From the NCBI GenBank assembly GCA_029339505.1, contig JAQISU010000032.1:5766001-5830000 (forward strand): a DNA stretch of 64,000 nucleotides, given 5' to 3'. The position numbers and the translations under genes were made by a program. The first letter of the stretch is position 1; each line of letters opens with the position of its first letter. Under the pieces are notes generated by a model. The model was not told the origin of the DNA. It saw nothing but the letters and a program-made list of their open reading frames with translations, and did not search any database. Below, piece after piece: positions 13,173-23,671 of this stretch. This DNA is from Unio delphinus. Taxonomy: Eukaryota; Mollusca; Bivalvia; Unionida; Unionidae.

Positions 13173-13871
13173 CCTGATCTGTTAGCACATTATGAAATAG
13201 CAGATCAGGGTCTATTCAGTTTGTTATGGGTAATAGGACCTGATGTGTCAGCACATTATGCAATAGCAGATCAGGGTCTATTCAGTTTGTTATGGGTAAT
13301 AGGGCCTGATCTGTCAGCACATTATGCAATAGCAGATCAGGGTCTATTCAGTTTGTTATGGGTAATAGGGCCTGATCTGTCAGCACATTATGCAATAGCA
13401 GATCAGGGTCTATTCAGTTTGTTATGGGTAATAGGACCTGATGTGTCAGCACATTATGCAATAGCAGATCAGGGTCTATTCAGTTTGTTATGGGTAATAG
13501 GGCCTGATCTGTCAGCACATTATGCAAAAGCAGATCAGGGTCTATTCAGTTTGTTATGGGTAATAGGACCTGATGTGTCAGCACATTATGCAATAGCAGA
13601 TCAGGGTCTATTCAGTTTGTTATGGGTAATAGGGCCTGATCTGTCAGCACATTATGCAATAGCAGATCAGGGTCTATTCAGTTTGTTATGGGTAATAGGA
13701 CCTGATCTGTCAGCACATTATGCAATAGCAGATCAGGGTCTGTTCAGTTTGTTATGGGTAATAGGGCCTGATCTGTCAGCACATTATGCAATAGCAGATC
13801 AGGGTCTATTCAGTTTGTTATGGGTAATAGGGCCTGATCTGTCAGCACATTATGCAATAACAGATCAGGGT
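13173..13871. repeat. 66-bp minisatellite, about 10.6 copies
   Basis: Eleven unit starts (CCTGATCTG or CCTGATGTG) recur exactly every 66 bp from 13173 to 13833, with only a few substitutions. Each unit contains CCTGATCTG and CAGATCAGG as an inverted pair around a ~19-nt loop, so each can form a hairpin. Because 66 is a multiple of 3, one frame stays open for 254 codons (13143-13907); this follows from the repeat, not from a gene. Confidence 0.97.
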
Positions 13872-13907
13872 ATATGTTGTTTGCAGTTGGAATTCACTTA
13901 CAGGTAA

Positions 13908-14889
13908 GTATATAAGATGCTTCTCCATGTATCTAGAAGATGGTTGTACAGCAAGCAATATACATAATGGCATGGCATTTTCCACGTGGAATGTTATTGT
14001 AGTGAATATATCCTGGTCTTTTATTTTCTGATCATTTTAAGACATTCTTGTCAGGCCCATCTAGGTGGAAGTTTGACTTAGCAATCACTTGAGTGGCCAT
14101 TTGCAAGTCCATCCATCCATCTATCTATCTATCTCTCTATCCATATCCAATACTGACCTCACTGGATCAGTTTGTCTTTTATAGCTATATCAACACCCTC
14201 ACTGTTGCCATGCACTGATGCATTTTTAACGGTGCATGTCATATTTGATAATTTCATCAACTATGAATGTATCTTAATTACATAATGAAAAATTTTATAT
14301 AATGCCTCAAACTAATTTTCCTTGAAGAGAATTCATAAATGTTGAATACCATATTCACTGTGCCTGGAGGATTGTTGAATTTATATATTGTTTATCTCTA
14401 GAACAGGATAATGAATGGGTTGAAACTACCTTCCTGTTGTGTTTTTTTATTACCTTAAGAATTTTTCTCTGTGATTGTAAAAAAAATGTTTTACAATAAA
14501 TTTTAATGTTTTAAAAAATTGATTTACTGTATATATTATTTCATATACTTTATATCTATTTACCTATATTCCATTGAATATTGTTATATTCCACTCTTTA
14601 TTATTCTTTGTTAGGCATGAAAATTACATTAAAATTGCTAAATATGGTTAATCATGTCTTGTCTTATTTATCATTTTGAACACCATCTGGGTTTCCACAG
14701 TTTTTTTAAACAATAGTCCATTTTTTTTCAGTAACAATTTCCAGTTTAGTACATGTCATGTAAAAACTGCAGGCTAAACTTGAAACACTGTACAATCCAA
14801 AACCCATGGGTCAGCTACACTGTAAAACCCGATTTTATCTGCAAACGAAAGCCCAACCTGGTTTTATCTGCATATTTACATCAAAAATA
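13908..14889. other. Gene-free AT-rich stretch
   Basis: Nothing recognisable beyond a short (ATCT)n-like run near 14110-14150. Confidence 0.6.
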
Positions 14890-15515
14890 TGTGGTTTTAT
14901 ACAGTTTATTTACAAAATGTGGTGTGGCTTAAAACACTGCTTATTTACATTATATGGTGTGGCTTTATACACTGCTTATTTACATCAAATGGTGGCTTTA
15001 TACACTGCTTATTTACATTATATGGTGTGGCTTTATACACTGCTTATTTACATCAAATGGTGTGGCTTTATACACTGCTTATTTACATCAAATGGTGTGG
15101 CTTTATACACTGCTTATTTACATCAAATGGTGTGGCTTTATACACTGCTTATTTACATCAAATGGTGTGGCTTTATACACTGCTTATTTACATCAAATGG
15201 TGTGGCTTTTTACACTGCTTATTTACATTATATGGTGTGGCTTTAAACACTTATTTAAATGATAGTGAGGCTTTATACACTGCTTATTTACATTATATGA
15301 TGTGGCTTTAAACACTGCTTATTTAAACCCCATGGTATGGCTTTCACACCGCTTATTTATATCATTTAGTAAAACTAAAGACTGCTTATTTACATGTGAT
15401 GTGGCTTTAAACACTGTTTATTCACATCATTAGGTGTGGCTTTAAACTGCTTATTTATACAGTATGATGTGGCTTTAAACACTGCTTATTTACATCATAT
15501 CGTGTTGCTGTAGAC
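14890..15515. repeat. 35-bp minisatellite
   Basis: The unit 'tggtgtggctttatacactg' plus 'cttatttacatcaaa' repeats about 16 times, near perfect at 15000-15230 and diverged at both ends. The 35-bp period cycles all three frames, which gives three overlapping pseudo-proteins of the same repeated residues. Confidence 0.95.
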
Positions 15516-15534
15516 ACCGTTTATCTGGTCATGC

Positions 15535-16300
15535 CCTGCTGAAAGTTGCACATTCATACTTTAAAGGATTGTCCGTTGTCTGTCATCCATCCATCCATGA
15601 CCACAGTTTTGTTACTGCAAATCTTCCTAAACTACTGTAGGATCATTAAAATCTTGTTACTGCTATTTCTTTTATTTAAATACACCTGTATGAAACTGCT
15701 ATTGCTTCTATTTAAATAGTCCTGTATGAAACTGCTATTGCTTCTATTTAAATATTCATGTATGTAACTGCTATTGCTTCTATTTAAATATTCATGTATG
15801 TAACTGCTATTGCTTCTATTTAAATATTCATGTATGTAACTGCTATTGCTTCTATTTAAATAGGCCTGTATAAAACTGGTGCCCACCGGATGACCCTTAT
15901 GTCATATTGTTATGGTTTTTTTACGTAAAGACTTCTGATCATGTCTAGATGATCATAAATGAAAATGCTGACACTGCAAATGGCTGCAATGGCAACCATC
16001 AATAAAACATTCATATTATCACTGCTTATATTCAAATGATGTTAAATAAAAATGGTACCTTTCAGACATCCTGTATGGCTGCCATGGAAGCCGTCTCTAA
16101 AATCTCAATTTTAGAGGTTGATACTAAAGAAAATAACGCCAGTCAGACCTCAAATATAACCATCATGAAATCATATCATTACTACTCCTAAATTGGTTGT
16201 CGTCAAAGAGACTTCTCATGATCTCTTCCTGGTCCAAATGAAAAGGGTGAGACCATGGAGGCCATCTTGAAAATCTTGTTATCTCTATACCTAGCTAGAT
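15535..16300. repeat. Dispersed ~150-bp repeat, locus 2, with internal 36-bp array
   Basis: 'ccatccatccatgaccacagttttgttactg' at 15586, then 'ctaaactactgtaggatcatt', is the head of the dispersed repeat; further units run from 15900 to 16300 ('atggctgccatggaagcc', 'gccatcttgaaaatcttgttat'). A 36-bp minisatellite (15659-15877) interrupts them. Confidence 0.65.
15659..15877. repeat. 36-bp minisatellite, six copies
   Basis: Unit 'ctgctattgcttctatttaa' plus 'atattcatgtatgtaa', about six copies. The period is a multiple of 3, so the reverse strand stays open as a repeated 12-residue peptide; not a gene. Confidence 0.93.
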
Positions 16301-17085
16301 GGTCCGAGATGGATTTAGGACACTATAGTTAAAAAGATGAAACAGTATTTTTGTGGATTCCTGGAAATTCTCAATAGGCACTCTTCAATTGACTCGTATT
16401 TAATGCGGTGGAATACCAACCAGAATGAGAGGATATAGTTAGAATTTGAGTTATTTCAGTCATTAGGAATACGATTTTGTTTCAGAGCAGTAGTGAGTAA
16501 TATTCCCATTTAAAGTGCCTCTTCACAACTGGTTTTGCTTCACAGTTGTAATAATTTAAACATGGCCTATGTAATGCCAAGTTCAGTCACCCTGATGTCT
16601 GCATTGTTTTTTGTTTTGTCACTCGTCAAATATTGGTGGTTTTATTTTGGTTATGTGGCTGTCTCCACCTTGTAGACTTCCCTGTGTCTACAACATAAAA
16701 TTGAAGTCCAGTCTCCAAACCTTATTTGCGTCTATTTATACTGGGAGTGTATTCATGCAGTGAAAGTTTGACATGATGGTTATTCCAATTTAAAACTTCA
16801 GAATCGCAACATTTTAATCTGACTAATAGTTTTGTGCTAAAGTGGTATTGAGAACAAAAGGTCTGGTGATTTCAATACCTGCGTTGTTTAGAATATCTGA
16901 GACAACTTGTGAGAACTTTTTTGCAATCGGCATAACATATGCGTAAATAGGAAAAGAGGTTATAATTTGAATCATTGTCTTTCTGTTGATGTGTAATATT
17001 CTGCATACATGTATCATAAGCAGAAAATCCCACTGTTTGATGAGATGAAAAAGTCGGAATCTACAAGCGCTAGGCTGATGCTGCT
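16301..17085. other. Unannotated stretch
   Basis: No supported feature. Base composition becomes less AT-rich toward 17.1 kb, where virus-like remnants begin. Confidence 0.5.
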
Positions 17086-17149
17086 ATTTGAAAAGGACGC
17101 CACAGAATTCCGGTGATATCCTTTACAATATAATAATCGTGGAACAGTT

Positions 17150-17394
17150 CGTCACTGATACACGCAACCACAATGTTGGATTCTGTCAACATCAATTTCA
17201 AACTGGATTTTACGCAGAAGGTCAGCAGAACACCCACTGCAACTTTTCTACGTCATCCCGCTGTCTCGCATCTTTGGTTTCTTCCAGGACGTGGGCAAGT
17301 TCATCTTCATTGACAAGTACACCGTATCGCAGACCCGTGAAAACACTGATAACAAGTACATATTCCACATCAAGGACACAGATGCCTAGTAAGC
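17150..17394 (+). pseudogene. Remnant of an adintovirus/Polinton-like major capsid-type protein
   Basis: A 50-codon open stretch (17243-17394, stop TAG) carries the pattern 'IPLSRIFGFFQDV' followed by a strand-rich segment with a T-V-S-x-T-R-x-N signature. I associate this with the double-jelly-roll capsid proteins of adintovirus/Polinton-type elements that sit in many invertebrate genomes; the match is from memory. The preceding ~80 bp, in a different frame, reads like the segment just upstream in that family, so at least one frameshift separates them. The frame ends at a stop in the middle of the expected domain. Full-length relatives have several hundred residues, so this is a small broken piece. 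The element is not functional. Confidence 0.5.
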
Positions 17395-18164
17395 CGACCC
17401 CAGCTCATACCAAGCACCATCGAATGGCTCACATGGCCAATCAACGGTATTGGCTTGAAACTTAACGTCCCAGCCATAAATGCCTTGCAAAAAGAAAGTA
17501 TCATCTTTCCATATTAGCCCTCCTTCCTTCCCTTGCGATTATTACCAAGGCAGCAATGATTCCAGTTAAAACGGCCCTTGGCGTGGCGGTGCCATCAATG
17601 TTGTCAGCATGGCTGGTCACCTGGCAGCCCAAGAGAGGAGGGAGCCGCCTGCCGTCAGTCATAAAATGGTCGAGCCCACAGACATGTGTGGCAGCGGTTG
17701 TGAGGGCACTTGGCCTAATGCGGCTCACCAGGCCCCTGAAACACTCAACGGGTGTCTAAGTGCGAGACGAAATTGAGCATCTGCTGCAGCGCAGTGTGAA
17801 CGATGCTGCATCACTAATTTCAGCACATTATAAGAGCGCAGGACTCATTGGATGGCGTTCCAGGCAAAGCTTAACCGCCTGCTTTACTTGCTTTTATGGC
17901 CACACACCACTGCTAGTATTTATTGCATACTTTAGCCAAGCCCACCGCGGTGACCCACTCCACATACCTATTCAACGCACCCTATTAAAAAAGAAAAGGT
18001 GATGGGCCAATCGGTAGCCACGCAGTATGGAATTTCTGAAGGTACTGAATTGCGATCAAACGCACTGCTAAATGCTGCTAACCTGCCGGTTAGTTTAGGA
18101 CCAAGTCAGATATGAATGTGCTCGCGTTTGTAAAGAATATTTAACATGTTTGGTAAAGCACAGT
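17395..18164 (+). other. Decayed virus-like block, unidentified coding remnants
   Basis: Higher GC than the flanks, with short open stretches on both strands (for example 17556-17759 and 17760-18002, +) containing alanine-rich hydrophobic and basic segments. Position between the capsid-like and fibre-like remnants suggests the same element, but I recognise no domain. Confidence 0.35.
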
Positions 18165-18179
18165 CTCGGACTAATACTG

Positions 18180-18435
18180 TTTGTTTGTTTTGTTTTTTAT
18201 GGTTTAACGCCATTTTTCAGCACAATATATAGGCTATACATAGCGGCCAGTATTAGTGGTGGAGGAAGAAACCGGAAAAACCCCGGAAAGAACCACCGAC
18301 CCACGAGAAGCTACTGGCAAGCTTTCTCACTTAACTACATTAGCCGAATCTTAGACTCGAACCCACGCAGACAGAGGTGAGATGGCAGTGGTCCGTAACG
18401 GACAGCGCTTTAGACCACTCGGCCACTCGGGGCCC
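18180..18435 (-). mobile_element. SINE-A copy 1 (tRNA-Leu-like head)
   Basis: Full-length copy on the - strand. Its head GGGGCCCCGAGTGGCCGAGT carries an A-box as in tRNA-Leu; a B-box-like GGTTCGAGTCT lies downstream, and the tail ends in GGCGTTAAACC followed by A-rich sequence. A 15-bp target-site duplication CTCGGACTAATACTG flanks it (18165-18179 and 18436-18450). It sits inside the decayed virus-like block, so it inserted later. Confidence 0.95.
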
Positions 18436-18799
18436 CTCGGACTAATACTGCTAAATATTGTAGTAATTACCATTTGCATAATGTCGCTTGTGTGAAAATT
18501 TCAAAGGCGGGTTCTCCCTGACGTTTTTTTTAATTAAAAAAAATAAACTTCCTGTGACATTTGAGACCGTGTTCACTTGAGAAAATGGACCATACCACTA
18601 CCTCAGGGTCTGGACCCAAGCAGGAATATCAAGATGGAATGGTATACCCTGTAACACACCAAACCTAACTGTACATACATACACTTAAACGTGTATATGA
18701 ATCACAACTGTACTACATTCCGATCTTTATGGTGGAAGTTTTGTTGCATACTTGTCTTTATAAAAATGGATCCAATCAAGGGAATTAACTTATGTACGC

Positions 18800-20060
18800 C
18801 AGATTTCCATGAGCCGGTGAGCATTAGTAAACTGTTTATTATTACGATTTAAGTAGGTCCAAACGGGGAACTTATCGTGGTGATGGAGGCACTAAATGGC
18901 GGTACAACACCCAACCCACTGTCATGCAGTGTTATTGCCGACACACAGGTTCGTTTAGAAATCTTGAGGATTTCCAGAAAGGTGATGTGTAACTCGCCCA
19001 TTAACCACCAAGACTGAGCTAGCAATAGCTTATAACAACAGCGTCCACAATTTCTGCCTGAACGACCTGGTTCTGTTCGCTGATCATGGTGGAGAACTGA
19101 AGACCTCCGACGTGGACCTCTCCTGGCTCTTGAGACTCCCGGTTAGAATAGAGGCGCCATGCAAACTGGCACCATAGGCCAGTTATATTGCCAGGTGAGC
19201 CTACAAAACGTGGTTGACTCTTTTTTGCCTGAAAATGCCACTACAGAGCAATACGTTGACAGCTGATACGTGGAAGTAAAAAGTATGTAGACGCGGAAGT
19301 GAAAAGGTATGCCAACGAACATAACGCGGTCGCAAAATATATAAAGCACGCGACACGGATGTACCTTGAAAACAAATGCATATATGCCATCTTTGCGTGG
19401 TTGGGTGGAAAGGCTATGATATTATATGTTGACGAATAACTTGCTCTCTGAATGGCCAAGGCCGGTGACACCATGGGCGCTGGTTTCAACATTGGGGCCA
19501 ACATAATAATGGTTCTGACAGCTCAAACTGGTGACCATGACATGGCGAGAAAAGAGTATGTTGACGCCACGGTCGCAACCTAAGAATATGTTAACCAGCT
19601 AGGTTCGGTCACGTATTGGCGCTGACATTCTTAGGAAACAATATGTCGATGCCGCAGTTATAACCTTAAGAGAATATTGAAACTTCCAAGAAGAGAGATG
19701 GGTCTCCAACATCTGCAACAGCAATAAGTACGCTGATGCGGACGTGAAATAGCATACTGACAATCAGCACACGGTCACAAAATAGTAATCAGACGATATG
19801 TATGTCCTCAAAACAAGCTCGTCGGACGCGTCAAGTATTAAGCTCACACGCTAAGCTCAGCAAGGGTCTCCAAAACCGGCGACAACATGGAATGGTCAGT
19901 TCTCTGGACATAATCTCAAACAGGATTGTAAATTTAACGCCGAGTCCCTGTGCCTACAAGATGCGGCCACAAAGGCGCCTGTCAACACCGATGCCCTGCT
20001 ACCCATCTTGTTATTCTTTTTGACCACACAAGGACTGGGTGTTATTAATGTTTTGCAAGA
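18800..20060 (+). pseudogene. Remnant of a virus-type trimeric fibre protein
   Basis: Broken reading frames preserve the hallmarks of the tail-fibre repeat found in phages and in some Polinton-like elements: a 'YVD' segment, then 'AGDTM', then 'N-I-G-A-N', then a second 'YVDA'. The clearest unit is in one frame at 19281-19583, with two stops (19437-19451); AGDTM is coded at 19461-19475. A second unit lies at about 19872-20010 (TGDNM at 19875-19889, then NRIVNLT in another frame). Further YVDA-type pieces occur at 19639 in a third frame. At least three frameshifts and several stops make it non-coding. Such repeats normally form trimeric coiled-coil or beta fibres for attachment. Confidence 0.6.
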
Positions 20061-21480
20061 GGAAAAAGTTATCCAGTTAAAGTACAAACTGGGAAATCCT
20101 TAGTTGGCACAAATAAGTTCTAGCTGTCCTCTAACGTTTCTTAATCAGTAGGTGTACAGATCTTTTATTATGGAAACATTTGGTTTATCTATGGCTTTGT
20201 AGTTTAGCGGATGAAGCTATGTGAAAGCCAGCCGGGATTCTGAAAGCCCGTTAGTGGCTTATAGTAGCGAACAATAATTGTAATGTTTCTGCCATTTCCA
20301 TACCGAATCTGAGTGGAAGCTATTATGCTAAGGTTTTGCTGGCATTTGGGCTCTGTCCGTAAATATATGGATTTTAGGGCGTTTTTTTTTTGTTTTTTGA
20401 AGCGCTTGCCTTTTGATATTTAAATGCGCCCCACTGTAATTAATAGTTTTTTTTAAAATCAACATCCTATGACTCGGTAGGCCACAAATTAAAAATTTAT
20501 GTGTGAACTTCACTCCTTGAGAGTGAGCTTACAATAACAAATTTAGTTTGAAATAAAACTGGTAAGAGTCACAATAACTGAATCTATCTTAGCTAGTTGC
20601 ATGAAGGAAAACCATGTAAAAGAGAAAACCCGCGTTTGTGTCAGGAGCAATCATATGATGCTATAAATACACTCAGTTAAAAGCAGTCTGCAACAGAAAA
20701 ACATGCAACACAAAATAGCATAATAGCTTTCGTAGTTTTCAACGATTACTAATTTCTCATCAACCACAACAAAATGTTACATGTACATAGAAAATGCATT
20801 AGTGTCACACTTTAGATACAGGTATAGAATGGTGTACACTTTATTGTTGCCTCTGTTGTACAGATATATAGACATTAGATCATATCAAAATTATTAAAAT
20901 GATATCCAAAAAAAAGAAGGAAAAACTGAAAAACGATTTATTACTGAAACCTTCCGCATGCCAGTCTAAGAGTGGTGTTGTGATGGTGATATAAACGTCA
21001 TAAATATAAACATAAAACTGCAGTCTCTGGTATTATTTATAAATGTTTTTAGGTAATCATGACAAATACTTCATTTCTAGCTCAGTGGATCTAACACACC
21101 TCCTTTGCACCTCTGTAAATGTGGACACAACCTTTATTTCCAGCATGTGTGAGGGTAGCTGGTCATTCATTCAATGTAGGCATATCGTTTGGAGGTTGGG
21201 AGGCAATTTTGTTCATGTCAACAGTCACTTAAAATTTCCATCTGGCCTCGAAGTGTACCTCATAAACTACTGCATGTTGTTGTTCAAGGCTTAAAATAAA
21301 CTAGCAATGTATTCATAAAACAAGAATGCATCAGTACCGTGTTCAAAAACTGACCTAAGAGCTTACTTACTATATGGGATTGCTACATATCTCTGGCATA
21401 TTCGGATTAGGAGAGAAAAATAATATTTTTTATTATTGAATTTGAAGTAAAGTAATTTAAACGATGTTGATAAGATTATC
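20061..21480. other. Intergenic stretch downstream of PRORSD1
   Basis: AT-rich, no supported exon. It contains the probable 3' UTR of PRORSD1 (- strand, below 21481); the start of the transcript tail cannot be fixed. Confidence 0.5.
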
Positions 21481-21900
21481 TCATATGTCCACTAGGAGAG
21501 GTTCGTGTCCTGTATATTCTATAAATTTTATAAGATCCGCTGGAGTTATCCCGCATGATGCAGAATTCACCATGGGATGAAAGTACAATTCTGAGTAAGT
21601 GTCATCCGTTAGTCTCCTGTCCATAATCAACTTGACATCATGATTGGTGTCATTTATCAGCCCAAACACGGTGACAGAACCTTGTTTTATCCCAAGCTTT
21701 TCTTGAAGAATGTTTTCATCTGCGAATCGAAGACCTCCTGAAGCTCCGACGAGTTTGGCTAGATCGGTTAGCTTTATGTCCGCGTTATGCGGAGAACAGA
21801 AAAGATAGAGTTTCTTCTTTTTATCTTTGAGGAATAGATTCTTCGCGAACACTCCTTCTAAGTGAGATATGTATGGTAAAGCTTGTTCCACTGTATAAAC
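21481..21900 (-). CDS. PRORSD1: PRORSD1 (ProXp-ala-type prolyl-tRNA deacylase), exon 2
   Basis: Encodes the last 139 of 171 residues and the stop (TGA at 21483-21481). The YbaK/ProX-fold editing enzyme hydrolyses Ala mischarged onto tRNA-Pro. The exon starts GTT TAT ACA GTG GAA after the acceptor CATTGTAG, restoring the family motif HPEVYTVE across the junction. Further matches are KNLFLKDKKKK, a D-L-A-K segment, GGLRFAD, FHPMVNSA and the GITPADL loop, all in the family order and spacing. The total length agrees with the ~169 residues I recall for the mammalian protein. All expected landmarks are present and there is no internal stop, so the gene looks functional. Confidence 0.95.
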   Translation of the reverse strand, partial: VYTVEQALPYISHLEGVFAKNLFLKDKKKKLYLFCSPHNADIKLTDLAKLVGASGGLRFADENILQEKLGIKQGSVTVFGLINDTNHDVKLIMDRRLTDDTYSELYFHPMVNSASCGITPADLIKFIEYTGHEPLLVDI

Positions 21901-22112
21901 CTACAATGAGAAAGAAAACAAAACAACAAAATATTTAAAAAAAACAGCGTTCTTTGAAACTGTACATTCCTATTCCTCTTAAGCATTTACTTACTTTAAT
22001 ATTTTACTTGACATGATTGGTTTCCCAGTAAAATGTCGTGTATAGCATCTTCATTAGCCAAAGTTCCGATATGATAACCCTCTCTACATCTTGGCGTATC
22101 AAGCAATTATTG

Positions 22113-22383
22113 CTGTTGTTGTTGTTGTATTAGGGTTTAACGTCATTTTTCAGCACACGATAGGCTATACATAGCGGCCAGTATTAAATGGTGGAGGAAG
22201 AACACGTGGAAAACCCCGGAAAGAACCACCGACACACGAGAAGCTACTTGCACGCTTTTTCACATACCCACATTCGCCGAATCCGAGACTCGAACCCACG
22301 CAGACAGAGGTGAGATGGCAGTAACCCGTAACGGAGAGCGCTTTACAATATTCTGCCACTCCCCCCCCCCCCCCCCCCCCCCC
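22113..22383 (-). mobile_element. SINE-A copy 2, with poly-C run at its head
   Basis: Recognised by the GTTTAACGTC tail, 'ggctatacatagcggccag', 'aaccccggaaagaaccaccg' and the tRNA-like head. The head breaks off into about 21 C at 22363-22383, probably expanded from the GGGGCCCC end. A TTG repeat lies on its tail side. Confidence 0.9.
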
Positions 22384-23150
22384 GCAGCAGATATTTCTGT
22401 GCTTTGGGTCTGTGAATTGCATTAGATACGCAAGGCGCTACATCCAACGTTCTACATGATCGAAACAACTGGTGCACACATTAAAGAGCTCAAATCACGC
22501 CAAGGATCTATGAAAATGGGTGAAGCAAAGTCATTCATACACAATGCATCTGTCATCAAACAAGGGTGTTGGCATGAAACACTGAACACCATATTACATA
22601 AAGCCTAATATGGTATTTGTGTCATTATCCAAACCAGCAATGCACACTGTAGATTTAAAAACGATGAAATAATGTTGAAACTGTTATATTTTTTTTCCAA
22701 TTATAAAATACGTGGTAAAGTTATTATTTTTTTTAAAAAAAGGAACTACGTTGCAAATGCAGTTTTACAGCATACTGCTGCGAAAATAACAGACGGCCTA
22801 TTCTCTTTTGTCAGCAGTGGCTCCATGTACCCATCAATCTGGTTGTAATCAGACTGGATACCCATATTCAATGTTCCAAATTTTAAATTACATCTTTTAA
22901 TCCTGGAATGGAAACAATGTACACAGCCGTAACTATACATATAAACCGGTTAAACTGGCCCCCAAACCAAATCTAGTTTCGGAGCACGTTGAATCTGGAT
23001 GATAAACTGTAGTCTAACCACAAGAGTTACTAAGAGTAATTCATGTTGTCAGACATTTCGCCGTACTTTATTGATAAAACGTCAGACTCCTGTGGTCTAA
23101 CTTTGGTGTACGTAGATTGTAAAACTGCTCGTGCAAACAGTGGGTTAGAT

Positions 23151-23268
23151 CACAGGGGCTCGTATCGTTGCTTACAATCGACCGGACCTACATATACTAT
23201 ATAATAACTAGTTATTATATAGTATATGTAGGTCCGGTCGATTGTAAGCAACGATACGAGCCCCTGTG
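23151..23268. mobile_element. 118-bp perfect palindrome (foldback, hAT-like MITE)
   Basis: Arms 23151-23209 and 23210-23268 are exact reverse complements with no spacer, starting CACAGGGGCTCGTATCG. Immediate flanks repeat GGTTAGAT (23143-23150 and 23269-23276), an 8-bp target-site duplication as produced by hAT transposases. It lies within the PRORSD1 intron. Confidence 0.9.
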
Positions 23269-23543
23269 GGTTAGATAAAGTATTAGATTTTTCACAACGG
23301 AATGAGTGTCTGAAATATTCCTACCAGTATTCTACGCAGAAGGACACATTTTGAATGCACTAATAGTATGCCTATAATGATATATGTTGATATAACTGAC
23401 TAATAAATGTGCTAAAATTAGACCAAGTACCCCTACTTCCTGGAAAACATCAGGGCACAACATCGTAGGTAACCTGTAACACTGAGAAAACTTTAACGTC
23501 ATATAGATGTATCTGACAAGACGCAGTTCGAGATCTGCTTTAC

Positions 23544-23639
23544 CTCTGGATGTTCAGTTGTTTTAACAGCGATTCCCAATTCTCTAAATTTTGTCTCCAG
23601 CCCTTTTCTATCAATATGGTTGATAATATTGTCGTCCAT
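23544..23639 (-). CDS. PRORSD1: PRORSD1, exon 1
   Basis: Encodes the first 32 residues, ATG at 23639 to the GAG codon at 23544, ending ...TTEHPE before donor GTAAAG. The amphipathic N-terminal helix followed by the E-HPE motif is the start of the YbaK/ProX fold. Start choice: this ATG gives a total of 171 residues, in line with the family. The frame stays open upstream to a possible acceptor TTGTTTTCAG at about 23661-23670, so a few extra residues from an earlier exon are possible, or that junction lies in the 5' UTR. Confidence 0.93.
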
Positions 23640-23671
23640 TGCTCGTATTTCTTTAATGGCTGAAAACAAAT

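Larger units (their letters stand above)
21901..23543 (-). other. PRORSD1: PRORSD1 intron
   Basis: The 1643-bp phase-0 intron runs on the - strand from donor GTAAAG to acceptor CATTGTAG. It carries a SINE-A copy with a poly-C run and a 118-bp perfect palindrome, each listed separately. Confidence 0.9.

Noticed and set aside
13143..13907. 254-codon open frame
   Set aside because: It exists only because the 66-bp minisatellite period is a multiple of three and the unit lacks a stop; no domain, no splice or start context.
14806..15311. Three overlapping frames of 102-146 codons
   Set aside because: The 35-bp minisatellite cycles the same peptide through all frames.
13173..15877. CRISPR-like arrays
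   Set aside because: Units are contiguous tandem repeats without unique spacers, in a eukaryotic genome.
15632..15886. 84-codon reverse-strand frame
   Set aside because: Translation of the 36-bp minisatellite.
22165..22422. 85-codon reverse-strand frame with poly-Gly
   Set aside because: Translation of SINE-A copy 2 and its poly-C run; frames at 33048-33326, 47095-47376, 49320-49565 and 49573-49974 are SINE translations too.
23155..23265. Rho-independent-terminator-like or RNA hairpin gene
   Set aside because: The palindrome has a target duplication and no loop, so a mobile foldback explains it better than an RNA gene.
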